A stretch of DNA of 64,000 nt from Tundrisphaera lichenicola (lineage in GTDB: Bacteria; Planctomycetota; Planctomycetia; Isosphaerales; Isosphaeraceae). A model generated the notes under the pieces. That model saw only the letters and a program-made list of their open reading frames with translations. It had not been told where the DNA came from and did not search any database. Positions 18,788-26,737 of the stretch are shown in pieces. The stretch is from NCBI RefSeq assembly GCF_051175385.1, contig NZ_CP195107.1, positions 62,001 to 126,000 of the forward strand, in the 5' to 3' direction. How positions within the stretch are numbered: the first letter of the stretch is position 1; the number at the start of each line of letters is the position of its first letter. Both the position numbers and the translations under genes were made by a program.

Positions 18788-19444
18788 ATGTCCTATCCTC
18801 TCCATGAGTGTCCGGACATTCCGCGACGGGTGGAGGTCGACAAAGTGGCGGACGAAATGACGGCCCGGCGACTGATCTGGGTCCCGATCATCCACACGCC
18901 CGAGGACATGGGTCGACTCAAGGGGGCCGTCCAGGCCGCGCACGCCCGGGGCCGAGGCGGGCGATCCGGCTGGGAGGCGTATGCTCGGGCGGCCTCCGAC
19001 TTCTGGCAAGAGGCTCGGCGGCTCGTCGAAGGCTTCCCCGTCGACTTCGCGAAGGTCCGGCTCTATCAGGATGCCTTGCCGGCCTGCGGTTACGAGGAGA
19101 AGATCGTCCGCGAGCTGGCTCACGCGGGCGGGGCAAACTACAGGCTCCTGGTCGACCTGATGGCCCGGGGCGCCATCTTGACCGGGACCGAGTCGCCGCA
19201 ACTCCTGGTCCGAGAGTACGAGCTAGCCCGCGAGACCCTCGCCGGGAAGGCACCGGCCGACCATGCCGAACGGGCCGCGGCCCTGCTCGAAGAACGCGAC
19301 CGGTTCATCGCCCAACGGATCGCCGAGACCCTCCGGTCCGATGAGATCGGTCTGATTTTCCTGGGCCGAGCCCATTCGCTCGAAGGGCGATGGCCCGAAG
19401 GCATCGTCCTGGAACGTCTCGACCCGGTGAAAGCTTCGCCCTAA
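18788..19444 (+). CDS. Unknown protein at the head of the gas-vesicle cluster
   Basis: The 218-residue soluble protein has no membrane segment. After a short leader it reads RRLIWVPIIHTPEDMGRLKGAV. An alternative start is the ATG at 18857 (MTARRLIW). The middle is rich in charged helices (FWQEARRLVEGFPVDFAKVRLYQDALP and AAALLEERDRFIAQRIAETL), and the end reads EIGLIFLGRAHSLEGRWPEG. I do not recognise a family. It ends 27 bp before gvpH and shares orientation with it, so it may belong to the gas-vesicle operon. The IxxTL...GLIFLG pattern loosely recalls proteins that report pathway state, but no function can be assigned. Confidence 0.65.
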   Translation: MSYPLHECPDIPRRVEVDKVADEMTARRLIWVPIIHTPEDMGRLKGAVQAAHARGRGGRSGWEAYARAASDFWQEARRLVEGFPVDFAKVRLYQDALPACGYEEKIVRELAHAGGANYRLLVDLMARGAILTGTESPQLLVREYELARETLAGKAPADHAERAAALLEERDRFIAQRIAETLRSDEIGLIFLGRAHSLEGRWPEGIVLERLDPVKASP

Positions 19445-19471
19445 TACGGACGGATCGGGCCGACGTGTCCT

Positions 19472-20089
19472 ATGCTGGGAGATGGGAGGCTCGGCGATGC
19501 CGCCGGGATGGAATCTCCCACGCCCTCGGGCGATCGCGTCGAAAGCGAGGCATCGGTGTCGAAATCCAGCGCGAATGACAAGGACGGCGAAGGCGCCGGG
19601 CCCGGCGACCTTGGAGGATTCCTCGGGGGCCTGGGCACCCTGATCGGCCGGCTTTCCGAGCTGGCCGAGAAGGGCAAGGACCTCCAGGAACTCAAGGAGT
19701 TCGGGGCCGAAGGCGGACCCAAGGGGGTCTACGGCTTCACGATCCGGACCGATATCAACAAGGGTCGAGGGGGCGACGGAGGCGTCAAGGTCGAGCCGTT
19801 CGGCAACGTCGCCAAGGACGCCAAGACTGGTCGGGCCACCGTCCGAGAGGTGACCGAGCCGCCGGTTGACGTCTTCGAGGAGACAGGGCATGTCCTGGTC
19901 GTGGCCGAGTTGCCCGGCATCTCCGACGAGGATATCAAGCTCGAGCTCCGCGATGACGTCCTGGAGATCCTCGCCGAGCGCGGACCCAAGAAGTACCGCA
20001 AGGAAGTCCTCCTGCCGGCCAGCTTCGAGGCCGAGTCCATGACGAGTTCCTGTCGGAACGGCGTCCTCGAGATCAAGCTGGCACGGTAA
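19472..20089 (+). CDS. gvpH: Gas vesicle protein GvpH (Hsp20/alpha-crystallin family)
   Basis: The 205-residue protein ends in a small heat-shock/alpha-crystallin domain: PPVDVFEETGHVLVVAELPGISDEDIKLELRDDVLEI (about 130-165), then a beta-sandwich ending VLEIKLAR. In front is a helical stretch (FLGGLGTLIGRLSELAEKGKDLQELKEFG) characteristic of GvpH. In haloarchaea GvpH acts as a chaperone-like accessory factor during gas vesicle assembly. The start may instead be the methionine at 19508 (MESPTPSGD); neither has a strong Shine-Dalgarno. It is followed 16 bp later by a CDC48-type ATPase, suggesting a paired chaperone role. Confidence 0.85.
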   Translation: MLGDGRLGDAAGMESPTPSGDRVESEASVSKSSANDKDGEGAGPGDLGGFLGGLGTLIGRLSELAEKGKDLQELKEFGAEGGPKGVYGFTIRTDINKGRGGDGGVKVEPFGNVAKDAKTGRATVREVTEPPVDVFEETGHVLVVAELPGISDEDIKLELRDDVLEILAERGPKKYRKEVLLPASFEAESMTSSCRNGVLEIKLAR

Positions 20090-20105
20090 GCGGGGGTCCC
20101 GATCG

Positions 20106-22277
20106 ATGGCAACGGCGGACGAAGTCGCAACACATCTCAAATTAAAGGTCTCCGAGGCGATGCCCAAGGATCTGGGCCGAGGCCTCGCCCGGCTCGATCC
20201 GGCCGACATGGCCCGGCTCGGCCTGGAAGTCGGCGACGTGGTCGAGGTCGTCGGCAAGCGGTCGACCGTCGCCAAGGCAATGCCCGCCTATAAGGAACAC
20301 CGGGGCCAATCGAGGGTCCAGGTCGACGGCGTCACCCGCGAGAATGCCGGGGCCGCGATCGACGGCTCGGTCGAGGTCCGCAAGGCCCAGGCCCACCCGG
20401 CCAGGAGGGTCGTCCTGGCCCCCACCTCGATCACCCCGGCCGAGCGCGACCTGAAGTACATCGGGGGGCTGCTCGATGGCCTGCCCGTGGTGACCGGCGA
20501 CCGGGTCAGGGCCACCCTCTTCGGCAACAAACCCGCCGACTTCAAGGTGACCGCGACCACCCCCCCCGGCCCGGTCGTGATCAACCCGACGACCGAGCTG
20601 GAAATCGGCCGAGGCTCCGCCAAGGGATCCCCGGCCAAGGAAACTTCGGACGGCCCTCGGCCGCTCTCCTACGAGGAAATCGGCGGCCTGAAACGCGAAC
20701 TGCACCGGATTCGCGAGATCATCGAGCTACCGCTCCGCTATCCCGAAGTCTTCGAGCGGCTGGGGATCAGCCCACCCAAGGGAGTCCTGCTGCACGGGCC
20801 GCCCGGCTGCGGCAAGACCCTGATCGCTCGGGCGGTGGCCCATGAGACCGACGCCAAGTTCTTCACGATCAACGGCCCGGAGATCATCCACAAGTTCTAC
20901 GGCGAGAGCGAGGCCCACCTCCGGAAGATCTTCGAGGAGGCGGCCAAGCAGGCCCCCAGCATCATCTTCCTTGACGAGATCGACGCCATCGCGCCCCAGC
21001 GTGACAAGGTGGTCGGAGATGTCGAGAAGCGGGTCGTGGCGCAGCTCCTGGCCCTGATGGATGGCCTGAGTCGTCGGAAGGGCGTGATCGTCCTGGCCGC
21101 GACCAACCTGCCCAACGCCCTCGATCCGGCGTTGCGTCGCCCCGGCCGATTCGATCGCGAGATCGCCATCTCGATCCCCGATCGGGACGGCCGAAAGGAG
21201 ATCCTCGAGATCCACAGTCGAGGGATGCCGCTGGCCCCGGATGTCGACGTCACCCATCTGGCCGCGATCACCCACGGGTTCGTCGGGGCCGACCTGGAAG
21301 CCCTCTGCCGGGAAGCGGCGATGCTCTGCCTCCGACGCCTCCTGCCGGCCATCGACTTCGGCTCGGGCCAGATCCCCTATGAAACACTCCGGGCGCTCGA
21401 GGTCCGAATGGACGACTTCGAGGGGGCACTCCTGGAGGTCGAGCCATCGGCGATCCGCGAGGTCTTCGTCGAGATCCCGAACGTTGGCTGGGACGACGTG
21501 GGGGGTTTGGAGCAGGCCAAGCGCGAGCTGATCGAGTCGGTCGAGTGGCCCTTGAAACATCCCGAGGCCTTCGCCGCCGCGGGGGTGAAGCCGCCTCGCG
21601 GGATCCTCCTCTCGGGGGCCCCGGGTTGCGGCAAGACTCTCCTGGCCAAGGCGGTCGCCAGTCAGACCCAGGTCAACTTCATCTCGGTGAAGGGACCGTC
21701 GTTGTTGTCGAAATATGTCGGAGAGTCCGAGCGAGGGGTCCGCGATATCTTCCGGAAGGCCAAACAGGCCGCCCCTTGTATCATCTTCTTCGACGAGATC
21801 GACGCGCTGGTCCCCGCCCGGGGTTCGGGAGGGTCGGACTCGGGGGTGACCGAGCGGGTCATCGGCCAGTTCCTCGCCGAGATGGACGGCGTGGAGGACA
21901 TGAACGGCGTGCTCGTCCTGGGCGCGACCAATCGCCCCGATATCCTCGACCCGGCGTTGCTCAGGCCCGGCCGGTTCGATATCCAGCTCGAGATTCCCCT
22001 GCCCAATCTGAGCGGACGGGGTGAAATCTTCCGGATCGCCCTGCGCGAGAAGCCGGCGGCCGGAGACATCTCGATCGACGACCTGGCGAGCCGTTCCGAA
22101 GGGTTCACCGGGGCCGAGATCCAGGGCCTCTGCACGACGGCGGCCCGCTCCGCGCTCCGAGCGGCCCTGGAGCAGTCCGGGGGCGATCCCGAAACGATGC
22201 CCCCCATCTGCATCACCCGGGCTCAACTGGATGTTGCCCTTGACGAGGTCAAAGGCCTTTCCCACCGCCCAGCTTGA
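20106..22277 (+). CDS. CDC48/VCP-family double AAA ATPase of the gas-vesicle cluster
   Basis: The 723-residue protein has the full CDC48 layout. An N-terminal double-psi barrel region (LDPADMARLGLEVGDVVEVVG) is followed by two AAA modules. D1 has Walker A GPPGCGKT near residue 231, Walker B IIFLDEIDAI and sensor GATN-like AATNLPNALDPALRRPGRFD. D2 has Walker A GAPGCGKT near 504, IIFFDEIDAL and LGATNRPDILDPALLRPGRFD. Such ATPases unfold or extract proteins from complexes. Tight placement between gvpH and two gvpF/L genes suggests it remodels assembly factors or aggregates during vesicle growth; this role is inferred. A hairpin at 22302-22333 follows the stop. Confidence 0.9.
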   Translation: MATADEVATHLKLKVSEAMPKDLGRGLARLDPADMARLGLEVGDVVEVVGKRSTVAKAMPAYKEHRGQSRVQVDGVTRENAGAAIDGSVEVRKAQAHPARRVVLAPTSITPAERDLKYIGGLLDGLPVVTGDRVRATLFGNKPADFKVTATTPPGPVVINPTTELEIGRGSAKGSPAKETSDGPRPLSYEEIGGLKRELHRIREIIELPLRYPEVFERLGISPPKGVLLHGPPGCGKTLIARAVAHETDAKFFTINGPEIIHKFYGESEAHLRKIFEEAAKQAPSIIFLDEIDAIAPQRDKVVGDVEKRVVAQLLALMDGLSRRKGVIVLAATNLPNALDPALRRPGRFDREIAISIPDRDGRKEILEIHSRGMPLAPDVDVTHLAAITHGFVGADLEALCREAAMLCLRRLLPAIDFGSGQIPYETLRALEVRMDDFEGALLEVEPSAIREVFVEIPNVGWDDVGGLEQAKRELIESVEWPLKHPEAFAAAGVKPPRGILLSGAPGCGKTLLAKAVASQTQVNFISVKGPSLLSKYVGESERGVRDIFRKAKQAAPCIIFFDEIDALVPARGSGGSDSGVTERVIGQFLAEMDGVEDMNGVLVLGATNRPDILDPALLRPGRFDIQLEIPLPNLSGRGEIFRIALREKPAAGDISIDDLASRSEGFTGAEIQGLCTTAARSALRAALEQSGGDPETMPPICITRAQLDVALDEVKGLSHRPA

Positions 22278-22301
22278 CCGCTGGGTACCTGGCGCCGAAT
22301 A

Positions 22302-22333
22302 GCCGGGCGGGTCTCTTCGCCCCCCGTCCGGCT
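22302..22333 (+). promoter_or_regulatory. Hairpin between CDC48-type gene and gvpF/L
   Basis: An 11-bp stem (AGCCGGGCGGG with CCCGTCCGGCT, one G-T wobble) closes a 10-base loop. No T-run follows, so it is more likely a processing or attenuation structure than an intrinsic terminator. Confidence 0.4.
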
Positions 22334-22357
22334 TACGGTGACCTGTTCTCCCGGCGG

Positions 22358-22387
22358 TTGACCGGGGCTCGGCCGTCTGATTAATCT
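22358..22387 (+). promoter_or_regulatory. Possible housekeeping promoter just upstream of gvpF/L
   Basis: TTGACC (22358-22363) and TAATCT (22382-22387) are separated by 18 bp. Transcription would start about at the ATG at 22394, giving a leaderless message. The -10 match is weak, so this is tentative. Confidence 0.3.
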
Positions 22388-22393
22388 TACGGT

Positions 22394-23191
22394 ATGGAGC
22401 GAATCGGAGTTTATTTATACGGGTTCATTCCCGGCGGTCCGCCTCTGGACCTCGACAACCTGGCAGGGGTTGAAGGGGCCGGCACGGTCCGGGTGGCCCA
22501 ACTGGGCGGGGCTTCGGCCGTGGTCGGCGAGGTCTCGGTCGACGCCTTCGAGGCCGCGATGGCCGAGGGTCCCGACCCTGCCTGGTTGATCCCACGCGCC
22601 CTGGGTCACGAACGGGTCCTGGGTGCTATCCTGGCCCGATCGGCGGTCCTCCCGGCTCGATTCGGATCGCTTTTCTCCTCGGACGCGGCGCTGGTCGATC
22701 TGGTGGCCGGGCATCTCGGGGCGATCGGCGAGTATTTCGCCCGGATCGGAGACCAGCGCGAATGGTCACTCCGCGGCTATCTCGACTCCGAGGTGGCCAC
22801 CGGGCGAGTCCTCGAGAACGACCCGATCCTGGCCAAGCGGGTAGCCGAACTACCGGACTCTCCAGGAGCCCGGTATTTCCGCGAGAAGAAGCTTCGCGAG
22901 GATGCTCGGGTCGTGGCCCGGAGGGCGGCCGGAGCGGAAGCGGCGGCGATCCGTCAGGCAATCCGCGAGGTCGCCAGCGATGCCCGGTCGCTCCCGCTGA
23001 GGGCCCCAGAGGCCTCGGGCCGGGAGATGGTCCTCCATGAGGCGGCGTTAATCGCCCGAGGTCGCGAATCTCAGGCCCTGACCGCGGCCGGGGTGGCCTC
23101 GGAGGCGGCCGGTGGGCTCCTGACGCTCGAACCTTCGGGACCCTGGCCTCCGTTTCATTTTTGCCCGGACCTGAGCGAGATCCCGAGATGA
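22394..23191 (+). CDS. Gas vesicle protein GvpL/GvpF (first copy)
   Basis: The 265-residue protein matches the GvpL/GvpF family. It has an N-terminal YLYGFIPGG strand, the VLGAILARSAVLPARFGSLFSSD segment corresponding to the conserved V(L)P..FG region, REWSLRGYL, and a C-terminal LEPSGPWPPFHFCPD matching the family's GPWPPYNF ending. GvpF/L proteins bind GvpA and are minor shell or nucleation components. It is the first of three family members here. Its TGA overlaps the ATG of the next copy (ATGA), showing translational coupling. Confidence 0.9.
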   Translation: MERIGVYLYGFIPGGPPLDLDNLAGVEGAGTVRVAQLGGASAVVGEVSVDAFEAAMAEGPDPAWLIPRALGHERVLGAILARSAVLPARFGSLFSSDAALVDLVAGHLGAIGEYFARIGDQREWSLRGYLDSEVATGRVLENDPILAKRVAELPDSPGARYFREKKLREDARVVARRAAGAEAAAIRQAIREVASDARSLPLRAPEASGREMVLHEAALIARGRESQALTAAGVASEAAGGLLTLEPSGPWPPFHFCPDLSEIPR

Positions 23192-23895
23192 CCGGCGGTT
23201 GCCTGGCCTACGCGATCGCCCGGGCTCGCGGACCCGATGCGCCGAGCTTCGAGGGCCTGTCGAGATTCGAGGCCGAGGGCTTGGCGATCTTGCACGGGCC
23301 TTCGATCGACGGGCCGCTGACGGTCGACCTGTCCCGCGTCGAGGCCTACGCCGCTGCGGTCGATCGGATCCACCATCGAGAGACGATCCTGCCTCTCCGC
23401 TATGGCTGCGTGGTCGCCTCCGAGGAGGGGCTGGCGGGCCTGATCCGCCAGCATCGAGACTCCTGGATCTCCTCACTCGATGAGGTCGAGGGTTGCGACG
23501 AGATGGGACTTCGGCTCCTGCTGGACACCCCGATGGCCCGCCCGCCCGAAATTCCCAAGCCCCGGTCCGATGTCGACCGCGACCGGCCGGGGTTGGCCTA
23601 CCTCGCTTCGGTCCGCGCCAGGATCGAGGAAGAGCGCACGAGGTCGGACGGTGCGACCCAGGTCTCGGATTCGATCCGCGATGCATTGGCGGGGCTCAGC
23701 AGGCGATCCGTCATCGAATTGCCCGGACCCGGCCGCGAGCGATTGCTCTCGCTCTCCTTCCTGGTCCCTCGATCGGGCCTCGGTGCGTTCGCTGACACCG
23801 TCAGGAATCTGTCTGGCCGGGTACCCGGAAAGCTCCTCTTGACCGGGCCGTGGCCCGCGTACAATTTCGTCGGCGATGATCTAATCGCAAGGTGA
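23188..23895 (+). CDS. Gas vesicle protein GvpL/GvpF (second copy)
   Basis: Starting at the ATG that overlaps the previous stop, this 235-residue protein keeps the family landmarks: AYAIARARG at the N-terminus, HHRETILPLRYGCVVASEEGL (the conserved lP.rfG-like segment) and the terminal LLTGPWPAYNFVGDD. It diverges strongly from the first copy and from the GvpF next to gvpG, so the three paralogues probably have distinct positions in the assembly complex. It is the last gene before a 224-bp gap carrying the gvpA promoter region. Confidence 0.88.
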   Translation: MTGGCLAYAIARARGPDAPSFEGLSRFEAEGLAILHGPSIDGPLTVDLSRVEAYAAAVDRIHHRETILPLRYGCVVASEEGLAGLIRQHRDSWISSLDEVEGCDEMGLRLLLDTPMARPPEIPKPRSDVDRDRPGLAYLASVRARIEEERTRSDGATQVSDSIRDALAGLSRRSVIELPGPGRERLLSLSFLVPRSGLGAFADTVRNLSGRVPGKLLLTGPWPAYNFVGDDLIAR

Positions 23896-23941
23896 ATGCT
23901 CAAAATAAATTTATTGTATTAATGATTTTATAATTTATTGT

Positions 23942-23957
23942 TGGCCGTCGCTTTGCA
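23942..23957 (+). promoter_or_regulatory. Sigma-54 (-24/-12) promoter candidate for gvpA
   Basis: TGGC (23942-23945) and TTGCA (23953-23957) match the two conserved boxes of sigma-54 promoters, and the spacing between the GG and GC dinucleotides is the required 10 bases. The predicted transcript would begin near 23968, about 150 nt before gvpA. Directly upstream (23896-23941) lies a very AT-rich tract suitable for a bending or activator site. Confidence 0.6.
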
Positions 23958-24119
23958 GGATGTTTCTCGGAAACCTGACCGCCATTTTATTTCTCCCGTA
24001 GTCGCTCATCACTCATTCCGCGCACTACGGTGAATGCAGAGCGAGGCGGACGTCTTGCTCAACTCGCCTCAATGTCGAGGCGTAGCACAAGCACCCCATG
24101 ATGAAGTGGAGACAGTGCA

Positions 24120-24338
24120 ATGGCGAAGGTCACCAAGTCCACCGACAGCTCGAGCCTGGCCGAAGTCGTCGACCGAATTCTTGACAAAGGTATCGTCATT
24201 GATGCCTTCGTGAAGGTCTCGCTGGTCGGCATCGAGCTCCTCTCGATCGAGGCCCGCGTCGTGATCGCGTCGGTCGAGACGTACCTCAAGTACGCCGAGG
24301 CCATCGGCCTGACCGCCTCCGCCGCCAACCCGGCCTGA
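24120..24338 (+). CDS. gvpA: Gas vesicle structural protein GvpA
   Basis: The 72-residue protein is a textbook GvpA, the main rib-forming shell subunit. It has SSLAEVVDRILDKGIVIDAF, then VKVSLVGIELLSIEARVVIASVETYLKYAEAIGL. The helix-strand-strand-helix layout and length match the family. A GGAG at 24108-24111 lies 8 bases before the ATG. A sigma-54-type promoter lies about 160 bp upstream and a strong GC hairpin follows the stop at 24367-24392, both consistent with separate, strong expression of this gene relative to its neighbours. Confidence 0.97.
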   Translation: MAKVTKSTDSSSLAEVVDRILDKGIVIDAFVKVSLVGIELLSIEARVVIASVETYLKYAEAIGLTASAANPA

Positions 24339-24366
24339 GCGTGAAGCGTCCGCCTCTCCCTGCCAA

Positions 24367-24392
24367 CCCGGGGGGGCTCAGGCCTCCCCGGG
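24367..24392 (+). promoter_or_regulatory. Strong GC hairpin between gvpA and the GvpC-like gene
   Basis: An 11-bp stem (CCCGGGGGGGC with GCCTCCCCGGG, one G-T pair) closes a TCAG loop, without a following T-run. It probably stabilises the gvpA message or attenuates readthrough so that the shell protein exceeds downstream products. Confidence 0.5.
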
Positions 24393-24440
24393 GCGGCGGG
24401 TGAAGGCGGTCAATCCCAACCTACGGGAGGAGCCTCACCC

Positions 24441-25094
24441 ATGGCCAATTTCAACGACCGCATGATGGCCTTCACCGATCGACTGGGTGCCTCGATCGAG
24501 GCCCGGGGCGATTCGCTGGCCGAGGTCCATCAGGCGACCGTCGACCTGCTCGGCGGGGCCCGGGAATTCCTCGAAAGCGTCGCCACCGAGCACGGGGCGA
24601 GGGCCGAGGAACTGGGCGAGTTCCTGTCGAAGACCCGAGCCGACCGCGAAGAGGCGGTCAACGCGATGCGCGAGAACCATCGCGAGTTCCTCGATGAAGT
24701 AACCGCCGCGCACGGGGCGAGAACCGAGGAAGTCAACGAGTTTCTGAGCTCGAGCCGGGCCCACCGGATCGAGACGGTTGGTGCGATGCGGGATGCCCAC
24801 CGCGAGTCGCTCGGAGCCATGCGCGACGAGTTGCGACACACCCTCGACGAGACGAACAAGATTCGTCATGAAGTGGTCGGCATGATGACCGGTTCCTTCC
24901 GGACCGCCCGGTCCGAACTGTCCTCCGATCTTGGCACGGCTGCCAGGACCTGGCGAGAGTTCGCCGCCCGTCGGACCCGGAACACCCCCGCTACCCAGCC
25001 CGAAGCTCCGGCCCACGAGGACCGGGGCAAGACGGCCAAGCCGTCCCAGAAGCCTCGGAGCCAAGGGCGACGAGCAAAGTCGCACTCCGGCTGA
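24441..25094 (+). CDS. GvpC-like coiled-coil repeat protein
   Basis: The 217-residue hydrophilic, mostly helical protein directly follows gvpA and has a strong ribosome-binding site (GGGAGGAG, 24425-24432). Residues 41-80 and 81-120 are two 40-residue repeats (REFLESVATEHGARAEELGE... and REFLDEVTAAHGARTEEVNE...), with a degenerate unit before (1-40) and a partial one after (from RESLGAMRDEL). The tail is a basic, P/K/R-rich segment. In cyanobacteria gvpC sits at this position and encodes a 33-residue-repeat protein that binds and stiffens the shell. The position and repeat design suggest an analogous role, but the repeat length and sequence differ, so homology is not shown. Confidence 0.65.
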   Translation: MANFNDRMMAFTDRLGASIEARGDSLAEVHQATVDLLGGAREFLESVATEHGARAEELGEFLSKTRADREEAVNAMRENHREFLDEVTAAHGARTEEVNEFLSSSRAHRIETVGAMRDAHRESLGAMRDELRHTLDETNKIRHEVVGMMTGSFRTARSELSSDLGTAARTWREFAARRTRNTPATQPEAPAHEDRGKTAKPSQKPRSQGRRAKSHSG

Positions 25095-25356
25095 GCCCGA
25101 CCGGGGCCATCCGAGATTGCCGACTCGATAATCAATGCGTCCCGGGTCGACCGGGGCGGGTGACTCGCCGGCGCCCGTGACGATGCGAGGCCCGGACGAG
25201 TCTGCTTCCGTCCGCTGTCGAATCGACCTGTCCTGGCTCGGCTTCGCCCGTGCCTACGAGGTCGGATCCGAATAGACGTCGGTCCCAGACGCCCGGCGTC
25301 GGGGCCCCACTCAAGGACCGCTCGACGCCGAGCGGCAACAAGGAGATGACGACGCC
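25095..25356. other. Gap between GvpC-like gene and gvpN
   Basis: About 260 bp without a gene or clear structure. A Shine-Dalgarno (aaggag, about 25340) precedes the GTG start of gvpN. Confidence 0.4.
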
Positions 25357-26334
25357 GTGAACCCCGATGACCTGAACGTCCTCTCGCTCAAACAGCGCCC
25401 CGACTTCGTGCAGACCCCCTGCGTCATGAGCATCGCGGAGCGCGCCCTGTCTTATCTCCAGGCCGGCTATCCCGTCCACTTCAGCGGCCCGGCCGGGACC
25501 GGCAAGACGACCATGGCCATGCATGTGGCCGCGCAGATAGGTCGACCCGTCGTCCTGATCCAGGGCGACGACGAGTTCGGCAGCTCCGATCTCATCGGCG
25601 GGCAGCTCGGCTACCGGTCGACACGCGTGGTCGACAACTTCATCCACTCGGTGATGAAGACCGAGGAGAATGTCTCCAAGACGTGGGTCGACCACCGGCT
25701 GACCAACGCCTGCAAGTTCGGCTTCACGGTCATTTATGACGAGTTCAATCGCTCCAGGCCCGAGGCGAACAACGTCCTGCTCGGTGTCCTCGAGGAACGG
25801 CTCCTGGAGATGCCGATCGGCCGGAGCGCCGAGGGACACTTGCAGGTCCATCCCCTCTTCCGGGCGATCTTCACGAGCAATCCCGAGGAGTACGCCGGGA
25901 CCCACAAGACTCAGGATGCACTGCTCGACCGGATGATCACGATCACCGTCGGCCACCAGGACAGCGAGACCGAGGCCGGGATCACCGCGGCCAAGTCGGG
26001 ACTGAACCCCGAGGACGCCGCCAAGATCGTCCGGGTGGTCCGCGACTTCCGGACCCTGGGCGTCCTCTCGCTGGCCCCGACGGTCCGGGCCTGCATCATG
26101 ATCGCGCGGATCGTGGTGGTCCGAGGCGCGACCGTCGCCTGCGACGACCGGGTCTTCGCCGAGACCTGCCGCGACGTCCTCCGGGTCGACTCCGTGAAGA
26201 TCACCCACGAAGGAGCACCGGTCGGCGACGCCTGGCTCGAGGACATCCTCACCAAGCATTGCCCGCCCAAGGGCAGCGAACACGAACCGACCTTCGTCGG
26301 CGCGTCCAATGGCCATCGAATCGACTTCAACTGA
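25357..26334 (+). CDS. gvpN: Gas vesicle protein GvpN (MoxR-type AAA ATPase)
   Basis: The 325-residue protein carries Walker A GPAGTGKT (44-51), a FGSSDLIGG segment, Walker B VIYDEFNRS and TSNPEEYAGTHKTQDALLDR, which are diagnostic of GvpN. GvpN is an essential ATPase for enlarging gas vesicles from bicones into cylinders. Translation starts at a GTG (25357) preceded by an aaggag motif; the nearby ATG is out of frame and runs into a stop. The gene is followed within 20 bp by a small coiled-coil gene and then gvpF, the order common in bacterial clusters. Confidence 0.95.
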   Translation: MNPDDLNVLSLKQRPDFVQTPCVMSIAERALSYLQAGYPVHFSGPAGTGKTTMAMHVAAQIGRPVVLIQGDDEFGSSDLIGGQLGYRSTRVVDNFIHSVMKTEENVSKTWVDHRLTNACKFGFTVIYDEFNRSRPEANNVLLGVLEERLLEMPIGRSAEGHLQVHPLFRAIFTSNPEEYAGTHKTQDALLDRMITITVGHQDSETEAGITAAKSGLNPEDAAKIVRVVRDFRTLGVLSLAPTVRACIMIARIVVVRGATVACDDRVFAETCRDVLRVDSVKITHEGAPVGDAWLEDILTKHCPPKGSEHEPTFVGASNGHRIDFN

Positions 26335-26352
26335 CGCGAAAGGGGTGGTGGC

Positions 26353-26724
26353 ATGGCGATCCTGAGACGCGGTGTTGGTTCGATCCGGACCATGGGCAGC
26401 CTTGTGGACAATCGGAAGGTGCGCACGCCCGCCGGTGCACTCCTGGAGATGTCGGCCATGGCCAACGAAAAACTCCTGCTCCAGAAGGAACTGGCACGCT
26501 GGGACCGCCGCCACGTGGAGATCCGAAACCGGCTCGGTGCGATCGCGGCCAAGGAGCGTCGGCTCATGGCGGTGATCCAGGGCGACCAGATGCCCCCGGG
26601 GGTCCACGAGTCGAGCGGCTCGGCCCCGATCAGTTCCACCCCGTCCTGGCTGGCGCAAATCGAGCCGGCCTCCGACTCGACCGGGGTGGCCTCGCGAATC
26701 AAGGTCCGTGAACTCACCTATTGA
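26353..26724 (+). CDS. Small coiled-coil gas-vesicle-cluster protein
   Basis: The 123-residue protein lies between gvpN and gvpF with 18-bp spacing. The centre is a charged amphipathic helix (LLQKELARWDRRHVEIRNRLGAIAAKERRLMAVI) followed by a loosely structured S/P-rich part and a short RIKVREL end. Small helical accessory proteins (for example GvpV or GvpR types) occur at comparable places in other clusters, but I cannot assign it to one. The ATG at 26353 follows a weak purine-rich site (ggggtgg). Confidence 0.65.
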   Translation: MAILRRGVGSIRTMGSLVDNRKVRTPAGALLEMSAMANEKLLLQKELARWDRRHVEIRNRLGAIAAKERRLMAVIQGDQMPPGVHESSGSAPISSTPSWLAQIEPASDSTGVASRIKVRELTY

Positions 26725-26737
26725 AAGGGGAACAGTG

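Noticed and set aside
20727..22265. 512-codon antisense open frame opposite the CDC48-type gene
   Set aside because: It mirrors codon bias of the AAA ATPase and shows no domain of its own.
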